Origin: Dendrophyllia cribrosa
Taxonomy: Eukaryota; Cnidaria; Anthozoa; Scleractinia; Dendrophylliidae
Reading direction: 5' to 3'
DNA: 64,000 nucleotides
NCBI GenBank assembly: GCA_024195265.1
Contig: JAJLRJ010000010.1
Span: 7,368,802 to 7,432,801, forward strand
Below are positions 34,300-46,400 of the stretch, one piece after another. A model generated the notes under the pieces. The model saw only the letters and a list, made by a program, of their open reading frames with translations. It ran no database searches and was not told where the DNA came from. Made by a program: the position numbers and the translations under genes. Each line of letters opens with the position of its first letter. Positions within the stretch are counted from its first letter, which is position 1.

Positions 34300-35045
34300 A
34301 TTTTTATCTTTGGCACTCCTGGGAGTCTGTAAAGGGTTTAAAAATATCGGCGGTGGAGCGAACCGAGCGCGGACTGCTCCTTCCCCCTCTCCAGTCCGCG
34401 CTCAATACTTGCGCTCAATAACCCCAAAAAGGAGCCTGTTCATAGGCTGTCTACCAGGTCTACTAACCCACGCGGCTATCACGCGCGCGGCCTGATCTTC
34501 CTAAGCCAATTTTTCATCAATATCGTGTCTTAAAAGAACAAAATATTTAAAGGTTCAGAGGTTTTACTGTTCGAAGTGTCGGCTTTTGCAAAATTTAGTC
34601 TGTAGTAAGGGTGGAAAGGTTTTTGTGTGAATCAGGTCTCACCCCAGTCTCTCCGGTTGCATCATTTTTTATACAGACTTGAACTTTCACTCAAAATTGC
34701 TGGGCCATTTGCGTTTTTTTTATTTATTTTTTTTTTTAGTTTTGTTTTTGTTTCGTATACACACGAAATCGAACAAAACACTTATATTTTGTTTTACGAA
34801 TTTTTTGTTTTTAAAAATAACAAAATGATGCCAAATAATTTTAGCATTCGAAGATAAATCTTAAATATATTTTGCTTTATTTCATTTATTCGCGGAATGC
34901 ACGAAGCTTGCAAAATGGCCCAGCCGGTACGAAAACGGAACCGAAATCGAAATTTTCAACATTGTACCGGTACAATTTGAGACCATGACGGATCCAAATT
35001 TGCACGTACTCTGGGTAGACGCAGTACTTCACGAATAACAATGTT
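34300..35045. other. Intergenic, nothing firm recognised
   Basis: A GC-rich block at 34340-34500 (GAGCGCGGACTGC, CACGCGGCTATCACGCGCGC) looks repeat-derived. T-rich sequence follows. No gene is supported. Confidence 0.4.
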
Positions 35046-35047
35046 AA

Positions 35048-36688
35048 CAATGGGCCTCTTTACACTGGGCACTTAAGTAAGACTTAAGAGCGCCTAAGTC
35101 TTACTTAGCCAAAAAATTGTGTGTGATGGTCTAAGTAAAAACTGAACGCACTTGACTTAGCATCTCATTAAAGTCGGCAAATTGAAAGGATTCAAGTAAG
35201 ACTTAAGGTTCTGCAAAACCATCCTTATCGAAACTCAAGTCGACTTATCGTGCCGTGGGGCGGATCACCATGCCAATCAAGCCAATTAACTCCATGCCTT
35301 CGCAAACATCGTGGCATCGCTGTTTTCGACTGTTTTGCGACCTTTGGTAATTGGTAGCTGCAAGTTGTTTTCGAAATTATCAAAATGTCAAACGATGGTC
35401 ACGAAGGACACGATACACCAATTCCTTCGAATTTGATCCTTATGCATACGACAACGGTGTCTTTATCGTCGAGTGTTTTCGCGCGAGACATCGTCATCAA
35501 AATTGAACATCTGAACAGCTAATTCTACAGTTTACAGCTTGTATAACATGTTCTAAATCATTCATTGGTTATGTTATTTATGTTATTCGTCCAAAAGTTT
35601 TACGTTTATGGACTTTCTCCTTTGAAGATACGGCGTTATAAATGTGTTTACTTTTAAGCAGCGTCTTCGCTCGGCTAGCTCAAGTCAACTTAAGTTTTTG
35701 CATTTACCCGTGTATGAAGAGCTAAGTAAGAGCTAAGTAAGAAAATCGTACTTTACTTGAGCGTTCGTTAAGGTCGCCACACACGAGGGGACCAGTCCCA
35801 GGGACCGGTCGCAGGGACTAGTCCCCTGTCGGAGTTTACACGATGGGACGAGTCGCGGGGACCAGTCCCTTGAAGGGTTTACACGTTGGGACCTGTTTCA
35901 CAACAAGATAGCAGCATTTATGACGATTTTTAAAAAAGAATATCGCTTTATGGAGATGGAAAAAGAGCAATTTTCAACAGAGAAACCAAATTTACTAAAT
36001 TAACCGCTGAAAGTGTATTAGTCAGCTCTGAGCGTTACTGGACAAACTGTGCTCACCATGGAGTGTTGACAGTGTTCGTAATCTCCTATTTCGACCATAT
36101 TTCGATAAAGGTTTTTCTTTAGGTGTTGTATATTGCTGCATAGAGCCTGAAAAAAAAAAAAAAACAATGACTGCACTATGACATCAAGACCTCCAGTACC
36201 AGTGTTAGAATATTCTCCAGGCTAGTTGTATCAGATAAAAACATCCGATGAAATTTGCATAACATAAACCGGATGTCACGCATTCTCTTCATGAAATGGC
36301 GCGTCAACACTTTCACGTCCCTCAGCTGCCATCTTGAAACGGAGAACGTACAGAGTTATGGGAGCTTAAAATGCTGATCAGCGATTGGTTCATTTTCATT
36401 TCGTCGCAGGGACCAGTCCCACGAACTGTTCACACGAAGGGATCAAGCAAAATTTGACGGGACCAGTCCCTGGGACTGGTCCCACGAATTCAAACCAGTT
36501 TGAATTTGTGGGACCAGTTGCGGGGACCAAAATTCAGTCCCTGCGACTAGATTTTTGCCGAAAATTAGCAGTTCACACGGAGGGATTTGGTCCCCGGGAC
36601 TAGTCGCAGGGACTGGTCGCAGGGACTAGTCCCCTCGTGTGTCCCGACCTTTAAGTTTACTCGAGATCTAGTGTAAAGACTACCAATG
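35048..36688. repeat. Outer inverted-repeat element interrupted by another element
   Basis: The left end CTCTTTACACTGGGCACTTA is matched imperfectly by the right end GATCTAGTGTAAAGACTACC. Inside, AAGTAAGACTTAAG and TAAGTAAGAGCTAAGTAAG blocks repeat in both orientations. Without the insertion at 35771-36650 it would be about 760 bp. Confidence 0.65.
35771..36650. repeat. 880-bp nested element with GGGAC-rich terminal repeats and TTA(A) flanks
   Basis: The left end is AGGTCGCCACACACGAGGGG; the right end is CCCTCGTGTGTCCCGACCT. Both flanks carry TTA (TTAA on each side), consistent with a target duplication of the PIF/Harbinger or piggyBac type. Sub-terminal GGGACCAGTCCC palindromes repeat many times. 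No transposase frame is seen. Confidence 0.8.
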
Positions 36689-36819
36689 TAAACAGAATTA
36701 CGCCGATCCGTTGAAGCGGCTGACACTTCGGATTACTTCTATCTGGAAATTACTTGTCCCTTTTGTGTTATTTTTTTTGTAAGGACTCGAATGAAATAAA
36801 TGCCGACTCCGTATGGGGG

Positions 36820-36978
36820 CCGATTTACACGGTACATTTTTGTTGCATGCGACACGCTTACGGCATGCTTACGACATGACTTGAGCTGATTTACACGGAG
36901 TACTTCGTGTTGTAAGCATGCCGTAAGCATGTTTTGAGCGTGTCGCATGCAACAAAGTTGTACCGTGTAAATCGGCCC
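36820..36978. repeat. Fold-back element upstream of the dehydrogenase gene
   Basis: GGGCCGATTTACACGGTACA at the left faces TACCGTGTAAATCGGCCC at the right, with inner GCATGCGACACGCTTACGGC and its near complement. It ends about 500 bp before the dehydrogenase start codon. Confidence 0.85.
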
Positions 36979-37486
36979 TAAAATACATAGCCGTATTACA
37001 GAACCTTTCGCTTAATAAACTCTATTTATTCACTTTAATAATGCGGAGCTTGGCTGTCAAATAAAAATTTATGAGGATATTTTATTATCGGGTATTTTAA
37101 ACAGCAGGAGCAGGGCAGCGAAAATTTGCATGTTGACTGTCACGCAATCTTTGACTGCCGGCATTTTTAAATTGATTCTTTTAAGTTTTCTTTGAGCTGT
37201 CTCTCTTAAAATTACAATAGATACCGAATTCTAGTTTTTTGGTTTAGTTCTGAAGTTTTTAATCATATTTTTTAACACGGATTACGGCTATTTGATTGAT
37301 ATTAAAAAGGGTCTGGGAAAAGCCCGCGATGGCACACAAACAACAATGACGTCATTGAGAACTGATGCAATTTGAATAGGAAAATTGGTAACATCGCAGA
37401 CATCGTAGCCATAAAAGCCGGTTTTATTGCACTGTTTCACGTTAAAACTACCTTTCAACGGTCATAGGAGTTCTTCAAGTGGGAAA

Positions 37487-40400
37487 ATGGAGTTAACGCA
37501 CGAAGGAAAATGTTATAAATTGATTGTAGTCTCAGAAATAAGCTCGATTCCCGAAGACGATATCAGCAATGAAGGCTGCAGGTATATCATCGATTGTCGA
37601 ACTGTCAAAGTAGAGGACATCATAACCAAATTACCAACATTTTGTCAGTTGATTCAATACCCCAAAGTGTCGTTCGTTTGGTTAAACTGTTCTTCGGCGA
37701 AATTTTTCGAGATCAAAGAGCGACGACGAAAGCTTTTGACTGAAAATGGCGATGTGTCTGGACAATCGAGAGATCTCACAATCTTGAAACTTTCTACACA
37801 TGAGCAATCGCTGGCCGCCGCTGAAGCTTTGAAAATAAGTATCGACGTGCTCAGCTTCGGTAAAAATCTTCTGGATATCGATTGTTTAATGGATGCCCAC
37901 CCAGGTATTTTACACGGAAAGGTTCATCCGAACCGCAATTCGCTTAAGAGGAAAAGGCAAGATGTCAGTGGATTAAACAGCAATGATTCTACCATTGCTT
38001 CAACGTCATACAGAGACAAGCGCCGACCAAGCAAAAAGGTGTTTAACGCGTTGAAAAAAATGCAAAAAGAAAAATCCAGTGATGTGAACCAAAAAAAGTG
38101 CTACATGTGTAATTTTAAAGGATCCTTTGCGGATCAGCTATGCGATGGATGTCATGTACTGAATGGTGACATGAAACGAGTGTTGTGTGATTTGGAAGGA
38201 AGGTACGCAATCGTGACTGGAGGTCGAATCAAGATAGGTTTCGAGACGTCTTTACGCCTGCTAAGGGATGGCTGTTTTGTGATTGTAACCACCCGATTTA
38301 CTGTTGATGCCGCGAGAAGGTAAGCTATAAGATGGTTTCGCTTATATAAACTATGTTAATGGAATAATATTTAGCATTTTTTGTCAAGTTCAATGAGGAC
38401 CTTTTATTGCAGTTATACTGAAGTGACACCCTCAAATAAAAGTATTTTTGGCTTAACAAGGCTCGTAGTAAAAATGTTCATGTTAGGCATGAAAATAAAA
38501 TAAAACAGCAACAAAATCAGAATACCATGTGTGGAGTCAAAAATAAGGTGAACATTCTGAAGCTTAAATACCTAATTTTATATATTACGTGTGGACACCA
38601 AACTATGCTATTACGTTTATGCTATCATCTTATTGCAATTTGGAAGTGAGATATTGGCACCGTTATGCTCTGATGACTCCATACAAACCCTTCTAATTTT
38701 ACCTTGGTTCCACCATGTTTGGAACCAAGGCAAAATTAGAATGGTCTGTATGGAGTCATCAGAGCATAACGGTGCCAATATCTCACCCCCAAATTGCAAT
38801 AAGATGCTGATTTTTGGCAAGCGGGCCTTTTCAGTCATGCCCTTTCTGAATATCTAATCAAATCCCATCACAAATTTAAGTTTTTGCGACGTCACGCTTT
38901 AGTACTCTATGGAGAATGGGGCATTTCATTCTCATTTCCAACTCTCTTATTGCTTTGCTGTCGATTCTGCTGTGAGTAATAGAACAAGCAATTGCAGGGC
39001 TTCTTAAATTTGGACTTTTTTGTTCATGGAAAGGGATGGTGGAGGCAAAAATTTTGCCTTATTATATAAACTAAATGTGCTTCCCCCGGTTCTGATGCAT
39101 TCCATGCTGCTGAAAGTATATCTTTATATATTAGATTAATCCAGACTCTATCGTAAGGGTGGGGAGTGAATAAGGGGGGTGTATAAGCGGGGAGGGGGAG
39201 TGAATAAGAGAGGGAGTGAATAAGGGGGGAATGAATAAGGAGGGAGTGAATAAGGGGGAAGCGAATAAGGGGGGGAGTGAATAAGGGGGGAGTGAATAAG
39301 TGGGGAGTGAATAAGGGAGGAAGCGAATAAGGGGGGAGTGAATAAGGGAGGAAGCGAATAAGGGGGGAGTGAAAAAAAGGGGGGAGTGAATAAGGGAGGA
39401 AGCGAATAAGGGGGGGGGGAGTGAATAAGGGGGGAGTGAATAAGGGGGGAGTGAATAAGGGGGGGAGTGAATAAGAAGGGAGGGCGAAGTGAAAATGTTA
39501 GAGAGTAAGGGGGAGCCCGGGCCCACCGGCGCCTTTTCCTGGATCCGTCATTGAATGCTGAGACAGGGTGTAATCTTGACTTTATTCTATTGGTATTTAA
39601 AGGTTTAGCACAGTGAAAGATTTCGATGTCTGGAAACACAGGCTGAAAATCTGTCGACTTGATCTGCAAGACATGCGAACAATCGAAGAGTTTCTCGTGT
39701 ACGTTAAGCAGAACATCCCTCATTTGGACATTTTAATCAATAACGCAGCACAAACAATTTATAGGCCTTTCCAATACTATGAGTCACTGATCTGCGATGA
39801 AGTTAAGTGCTTGCCAAGTCTGTCGAAAAATGCCACGAATCTGCTCGTCAGCAAAAACCAGGCGCCCATGGACCAACCATTTCATGATTCCATTGTTCCA
39901 CTTCATTCCTCGATTTCCGCTTCGTCTCAATCAGCTCTTCCCTGGGGAAAGAATTCCCATGAGTTCCCGGATGACCAAAAAGACGAGCATGGCGAGCAGT
40001 TGGATCTGCGGCTGCGTAACAGTTGGACTTACAATCTGGATGAGGTCCCGTTGCAAGAACTACTGCAGGTATCTTTCATTTATTTATTTAAAGGCCCACC
40101 TTCACCCAAAATGCTGTGCGCGCCGTGATCACCTTCTGTAATGAATTTCGTGTAACACGAAATTCACGCTTGAATGCGTGCAATCAATCAGATCACGCGT
40201 ATGAACAATGGAGCATTTCAAAACAAAAACAAACGACCACAACGTCTTTTGGGTGAAGGTGGGTCTTAAAACGTTTAACTGACAAGAGTACCAATGTTTG
40301 AACCTTAAGGTAATTTCACTGAAATAGATTCTTGTTCAAACTTTGCCTACGAGATATTCATTTTATGAGAATTTCAATTTAAAAATAAAAATAGGGGTGC

Positions 40401-43400
40401 ACGTGTTGGTTGGAGCTGTTAGGCATCGAATATGTCCTATTTTGGCATTTTAAAGGTGCTGTTATAGAAGTGCATTCCCATATTTTGAAAACTCCTCAAA
40501 CTCAAAGGCTTGTGAGAACATGCAAAAGAACGCATCGCATACATTGTGTTGGACATAGGTAAACTTTTTACAGTCGTTTTAGACAGAGAAGTCTTAGCGC
40601 TAGACAAATATCAGACAAAATCCGTTTTTATGATTCCTAAGTTTTTTTTCCTAAGATGCAAAACAGAGAAACTGCAGTTCAGCTTTATTTCTCTCATTTA
40701 TCATTTTTTTTTCAACAATAGAACTATAGAAACGTCTTTTCTCATACAAATGTTTTGGGTACTTGATTAGAAAGGACGAAAAAAGGTAGGGTGCCCGTGC
40801 TCTTTTACGAGAAAAGTCACTTTTCTTAGCGGGCAACCTATATGTTCTAAATTTGCGTGCGCTCGTGCACGTGGTAATGAAGCAAGAAATTATGTGCAGT
40901 AAGTGATGCTCAATGCAAAACCGAAAAACAAATCGAATTTTTTTTGTGTTTTACTAAAAAACGAAATCTGCTACAGTGAGGCGAAAGTAATTGTCTTTAG
41001 CTTTTATTTAATGCCATTCAGGGTGTTTGTTTGTTAGGCATTTAACGGAATACTTTAATTTCCCGGCTAAGACGGTTCATATTTCTGTTGCTTGGCCAAC
41101 ATACTGGATTATAAACAATGTAAACAGAAGAAAGGTAAGGAAAAGTCGCACACGAGTCACAGGCAGCACACTCTCCCCTGCCGAAGCTTAACCCGGTTTC
41201 TGTAGCGTAAAGTATATCTGGGAATATTACTGCTCCCCCTTGGATGGGATGCTAGTACATCGCAGGGGTACCCCCAGCATTTTGTTGCCGGTACCCATTT
41301 ATACACCTGGGTGGAGAGAGACAATGTGGAGCAAAGTTTCCTTTCTAAGGAGACAACAAGACGGCAGAGCTAGACCAGGCCTCGAACCACGGACCTTCGG
41401 ATCTGAAGTCCAACACGCTGACGTAACCGCGCCTCCAAAACAGAAGAAACGTATGCCGCTTATGACGTGACTGTGATAGTCACAATTGAGTTGTAACGAC
41501 TCTAATTCAACGTCAAAAATAAGAATTCATTTTAGCTACATATTCAGCTGGTACATGTATTCCGTTTGTCTTCAAGAGAACAAGACCAAGTACCAAGACC
41601 GTGTACTGAGGCTGGAAAAAACGTCTTCCACTATAGAGGGTGGGTTCTCTGGAATAGTCTAAAGGACAGACAAGCCTGAAATCATTTATCTCACATTTGT
41701 GATTTAGTACAATTTTAATGACCGTATTTATCTAATATTGTTTTTTATTGCATGATTTTTACACGGCTCTCTGGAAGAGCATTTTTATGAATGGGACTCC
41801 GTGTTTAAATATAGATGATTGATTGATTGAACTGATAAGTTTTTTATTTTGAAAAAGAAGAAGAAGGCTGTGCATTGTCGGTCTGCTCCCTTCCCTTGCC
41901 AGAACCAGTTGGCTGCCTTCCCAGCAGTCTAATACCTGTTTAGGACCCCATGCTCAAGGTGATAAGCTCCTATGCCTACAGGGAAGGGTCTTGACCCATG
42001 GACTAAGGGGGTCAAGACCCTTCCGTCCCCCCCCCCCCCCCCCCCCCCCCCCGGGCCGTCTTAACTATCGTATTGTAAGGTTGGCTCGCATGAGGGCGCC
42101 TTAGTAGTGGTAGTTATTTTCCGATTTCTACTTGCACTCTTTAAAAACAACTTTCTCATGACTGTTCTAATAGGGATGCAGTGAAAACATCTTTATCGAT
42201 TCTCTTTTGAACATCCAGCGTTTATTTTTCTTGAGCAAACTAGATAAAGATTTAAAATACACAATCTTATAAAGCGCTTTTAATTGAGTATCGAAAGTTA
42301 TTTCGTGTTTGCTTTGATTTTGCATTGCTACGCTTTGTGATTGGCTAAAAAATCTCGCGCCACTTTCTCGACCAATCAGAAGTAAAACCAAAACCAATCG
42401 TGACTTGCTCGCGCGCGTTTTCCCGCGCTTGGCGCCGGCTTCGTGTATTTGCTTCGAGTTCTGATTGGTTCATCGGATTGTCTGCTAGTTCTGTGATTGG
42501 TCAGAGTAATTACTTTGGTTTTGGTTTTACGACACTCAATAGCCCAATTTCGATATATTAAAATTCAACTTAAAACAAAAGACATCATTACGAGGCTTAG
42601 GGGAATAAACCATATAAATCCCTACTATCATTCCCATAAGCCTCGTAGTGATGTCTTTTGTTTTAAGTTGAATTTTAATATATCGAAATGGGCCTTTATC
42701 ACGCGGCGGCCATGTTGATTCCCAGGAGAATAAAATGCTTTGTTTTCCCCTGCTTAACCTCGTTCTCAACTTTTTCACTGCGAGGTTTGGGGGATAAATC
42801 TTTTGTTTTTATACAAAATGGCGGAGTGTGATAAAGGCCCATTGGGCTATTGAAAACCGCTCTATCCCAGTGATTTGCACAATTACTTTACTTATAAGCG
42901 ACTTCTGTCCTTTAAAGGCACACTGTCCCGGATGATATATCGTGTGTTTTCATGATTATGGCCAGGAGCTTGCTTTAAGCTTTAAGCAAAAAGTGACCAA
43001 AGCAAAGAAATATTAACTAAGAAGACAAACTAAGGGATAAACAAGTCAAAATTTTTCCGTGAATAATTTTGATTTCTTGACCGCCAATCACGAAATCGGC
43101 AAATTTAATGAAATGTTATCCACTTCCATCATCGCAATCCTGGGGTCGGATTCACGAAACCCTCCTAAGTTAAAGTGCACCTAACCCCAATTTTTTTTCT
43201 TTAAATCAACTCAATGTACGTTGAAAATTCGAATAGTGAAATATTTCTTGTTTTTAACATCGCGTTAGTGAGTTATAGAGATTTGAATTTACAAAATGCT
43301 AATTAGATGACGTCAAATCAAGACTTTGCCATTATTTCTACTTTAATTTACAATACGCAGTTCACAGCTTAAGGATAATCAATTTAAGAAATACTAAATA

Positions 43401-46400
43401 AAAACTGTTAATATTCAATTGATTTGTAAAAAAAGTATTACTTGAAGGTGGAAACAAGTATTTGTATAATAAACGAGTCTTGATTTGACGTCATCTTATT
43501 AACATTTTGTAAATTCAAATCTCTATAATTCACTAACGCAACGTTAACAACAAGAAATATTTAACTATTCAACTTTTCAACGTACATAGAGTTGATTAAG
43601 CGAAAAAAAAAATTGGGGGGTTAGGTGCACTTTAAGACATATCCTAAGTATTGTTTCTTAACAATAGTCTATTGTCATTCCAACAATAGCCTACTGTTAA
43701 GAAACAATAATTAGGATATGTCTTACTTTAGGAGCCAGGGTTTCGTGAATCCGGCCCCTGCACTTTATCTTCAAACTACTGCTTTTGTTTTGCTTTATAA
43801 CATCTTTTTCATGATCCAATTAAGTTGTATATTTGGTGGCATTTGGCGATATAGCATTGAAATAAAGAAAGCGATTTTTTATTTTATTTCGGCGGGATAG
43901 TGCCTCTTAAATTTTTACACGATAATGGATGTTTTGTCACGAGATCTAAGCCTGAGCTTTAGGAACTTCCTCGATGAAGATGCGGGACGCTGAATTCCAA
44001 CCCGTGTAGGCATTGCCAGACTTACTTGCATGACAATTACCGGTCCAGAATCCCACGCGCACTTTTCCTTTGTGGATGTTGTTACAGTGTCCTTCAATAT
44101 GGCGGACTCGGTGAGGATTTTCGCCTTGGATGGATATGTACACAATACCGTCAATGGGGACGGGGGATGAACATTCAGCGCCATTGAAAGTGAAGTACCA
44201 TCGTTTGCAGCAACCTGTGCAGCTAGTGATTCTTAGAGCGCCAGTTCAGGCCACATAAAGAGCTGTGTCAGTGAAGTTTTTGGTAAACACGCACTCCTGT
44301 GTAATATGAAAGATGAAAGAACAAAAAGTGAGGAAATCAATTATTTGTGCAACCAGAAGCACTAAAAGACAACGTGATCACTTCGTTTGGCTGAACATAA
44401 AAAACACATCCAGTTAGTACTGTTGTCAGGTTGATTAACAGTTGGCATACATAGGATATATAGCCAATGAGGTTGTCAAGGAGACACCCACCTTGATCAG
44501 TCCATTGTCTCTATCATCATTCAAGTTGTTCCAGGCGCATTCTTTCCAGTTCCTAAAAAGCATAGGAGCTGGAATCCCAGGGATAACACTCGATTCAGTC
44601 TCCCCGCGCTCTCCTTTTTGACCGGGAGGACCCTGGACACCAGGTTCTCCCTTACCACCATCCTTTCCAGCAGGACCCATGACGCCAGGCAGTCCCTGGG
44701 GTCCAACACTTCCTGGGCTTCCCTGATCACCTTTGATGCCGTCACGGCCATCACGTCCATCACGACCTGGTGCCCCAGGCGAACCCGGCTTGCCATGCAT
44801 GCCGGGAATGCCGCCATAACAGAGGCGGGGAGGCTGGTGACAAAAGACAAGAAATCGAAGTTTCGATTTACTATGAAAGTTAAATGTAACATCACAAGAA
44901 GACAAAATACTCAGCCTTGAAATATACCTAAATGGAATATCATTGTTACTCATTTGTTTACAATTTCTCTTTTGTGAATGCACAATTGTTATGGAAGTAA
45001 TTCTGGTGAAGCCATCACAGGTTGGAAATCAGAATCGTTTTTAAGAAATGTATACCCAATGTGTTACAAGGTAATTATGCAAATCAACTTACATAGATAT
45101 CACGTGGTTTGCCGCTACTGCTGCTGTTTGCACAATATGCAGTCATCATCCACGGCAACAGGAACAAACTCAACGCAAACGACACTTGAGTTAGCGCCAT
45201 TGATATTCAGTTGCCTATATTAGAAAGCGTAAAGAAAACATCTAATCACTGACAGAAATATACGGTGTTCAGAACATTGAAAGAAACACCTCTTTTATTG
45301 ATTTTGATTTTAGACAGTAATGATATTTTATGTTATAAAATAAGCCTGATACTACCGCGCTCTGAGTGGTTGAAAAACATTTACCATAAGTCTATGGAAA
45401 CATAGAAAGTTTTTTTTGATTGCTTATTTTATAAAATAGATCAAAAACTCTTTTCCCGTGTTTCCGTAAGTTATGGTAACGTTAAAACTCGTGGAAGTTT
45501 GGGAGAACGAGGTTGTTTCCACAGCTATTTGTCGTTCTCCCAAACTACCGCTAGTGTTACCATAACTCTTTGAAAACACGGAAAACGTTTTCTATTTATT
45601 AAATATCAAACTAGATTCTAACAAACAAAAATGATCAGGAAACAAATGCTGGAAATTACAATTGCTTAGATGAGACAAAAGTACCTATAAAAACGTAAAG
45701 AATATAAACGCTTTTATATTGATATTTTTTAAGACTATATACAGTAACAGCTCATTGAAACATTATTCATTTTTAAACTGTTTTTAACTGACAATATCAT
45801 GAAAATGTAAGTAAATCAGCGTACATTTCGTAGCAAACTGTAACATGTTTAGCTTCTTGAAACTTGCCAGATGAGCAGACACAGATCCTTTTATATCCAA
45901 AAGTATTATTTACATCATTATCAAGTTTAAAATCTTTTACATTTTTAGACGAATAAAAGAAATAGTACGGATCGAGGTCTGTGATCGGTGTAAAAAAATT
46001 TGCCATGACTTTTTACGGCTTCTACTAAACGTAACGTGCACTCGCATATTGGCCCCTAAGGCAATTAACTACAAGTCGATCGACTTTGCAGATAACTTCA
46101 CAAGAGGCTTACTGAAAATAGCAATATTTATCAATGATCCATTTTTCAAATTCCGATATCCAACTTTGATTTCCTTAATAAAAACATCAAACCGAAAGCT
46201 TGATAGCAAATATAGTTTAAAAAACCAGTCGAAATATTATACAGAACCTATGCAAATTTAAAAAGCTTGAGGCGTGTCTTATCATGACTTGAGCGGCACC
46301 CATATAATATTGGAAGCCTGAAAATAACTTTATTTTCTCCGAAAAACTGATACCCATTGTGTTGTTATGGCTTGTTTGTAAAATGTTTGTTAAAATTGAT

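Noticed and set aside
37427..37486. Upstream start of the dehydrogenase
   Set aside because: It begins with TTG, not ATG; the first ATG in frame is at 37487 with good context.
39131..39723. Ser/Pro/Leu/Tyr-rich minus-strand proteins
   Set aside because: They are a translation of the 15-16-bp minisatellite in an intron.
41370..41450. Functional tRNA gene
   Set aside because: The B box is perfect but the A-box region and acceptor stem do not fold as a tRNA; it is the SINE head.
41240..41470. Plus-strand ORF with [13 protein letters not shown]
   Set aside because: It is antisense translation of the tRNA-derived SINE.
43915..44184. Separate [18 protein letters not shown]
   Set aside because: It is in another frame of the CTHRC1-like exon 3; the true frame carries the conserved domain.
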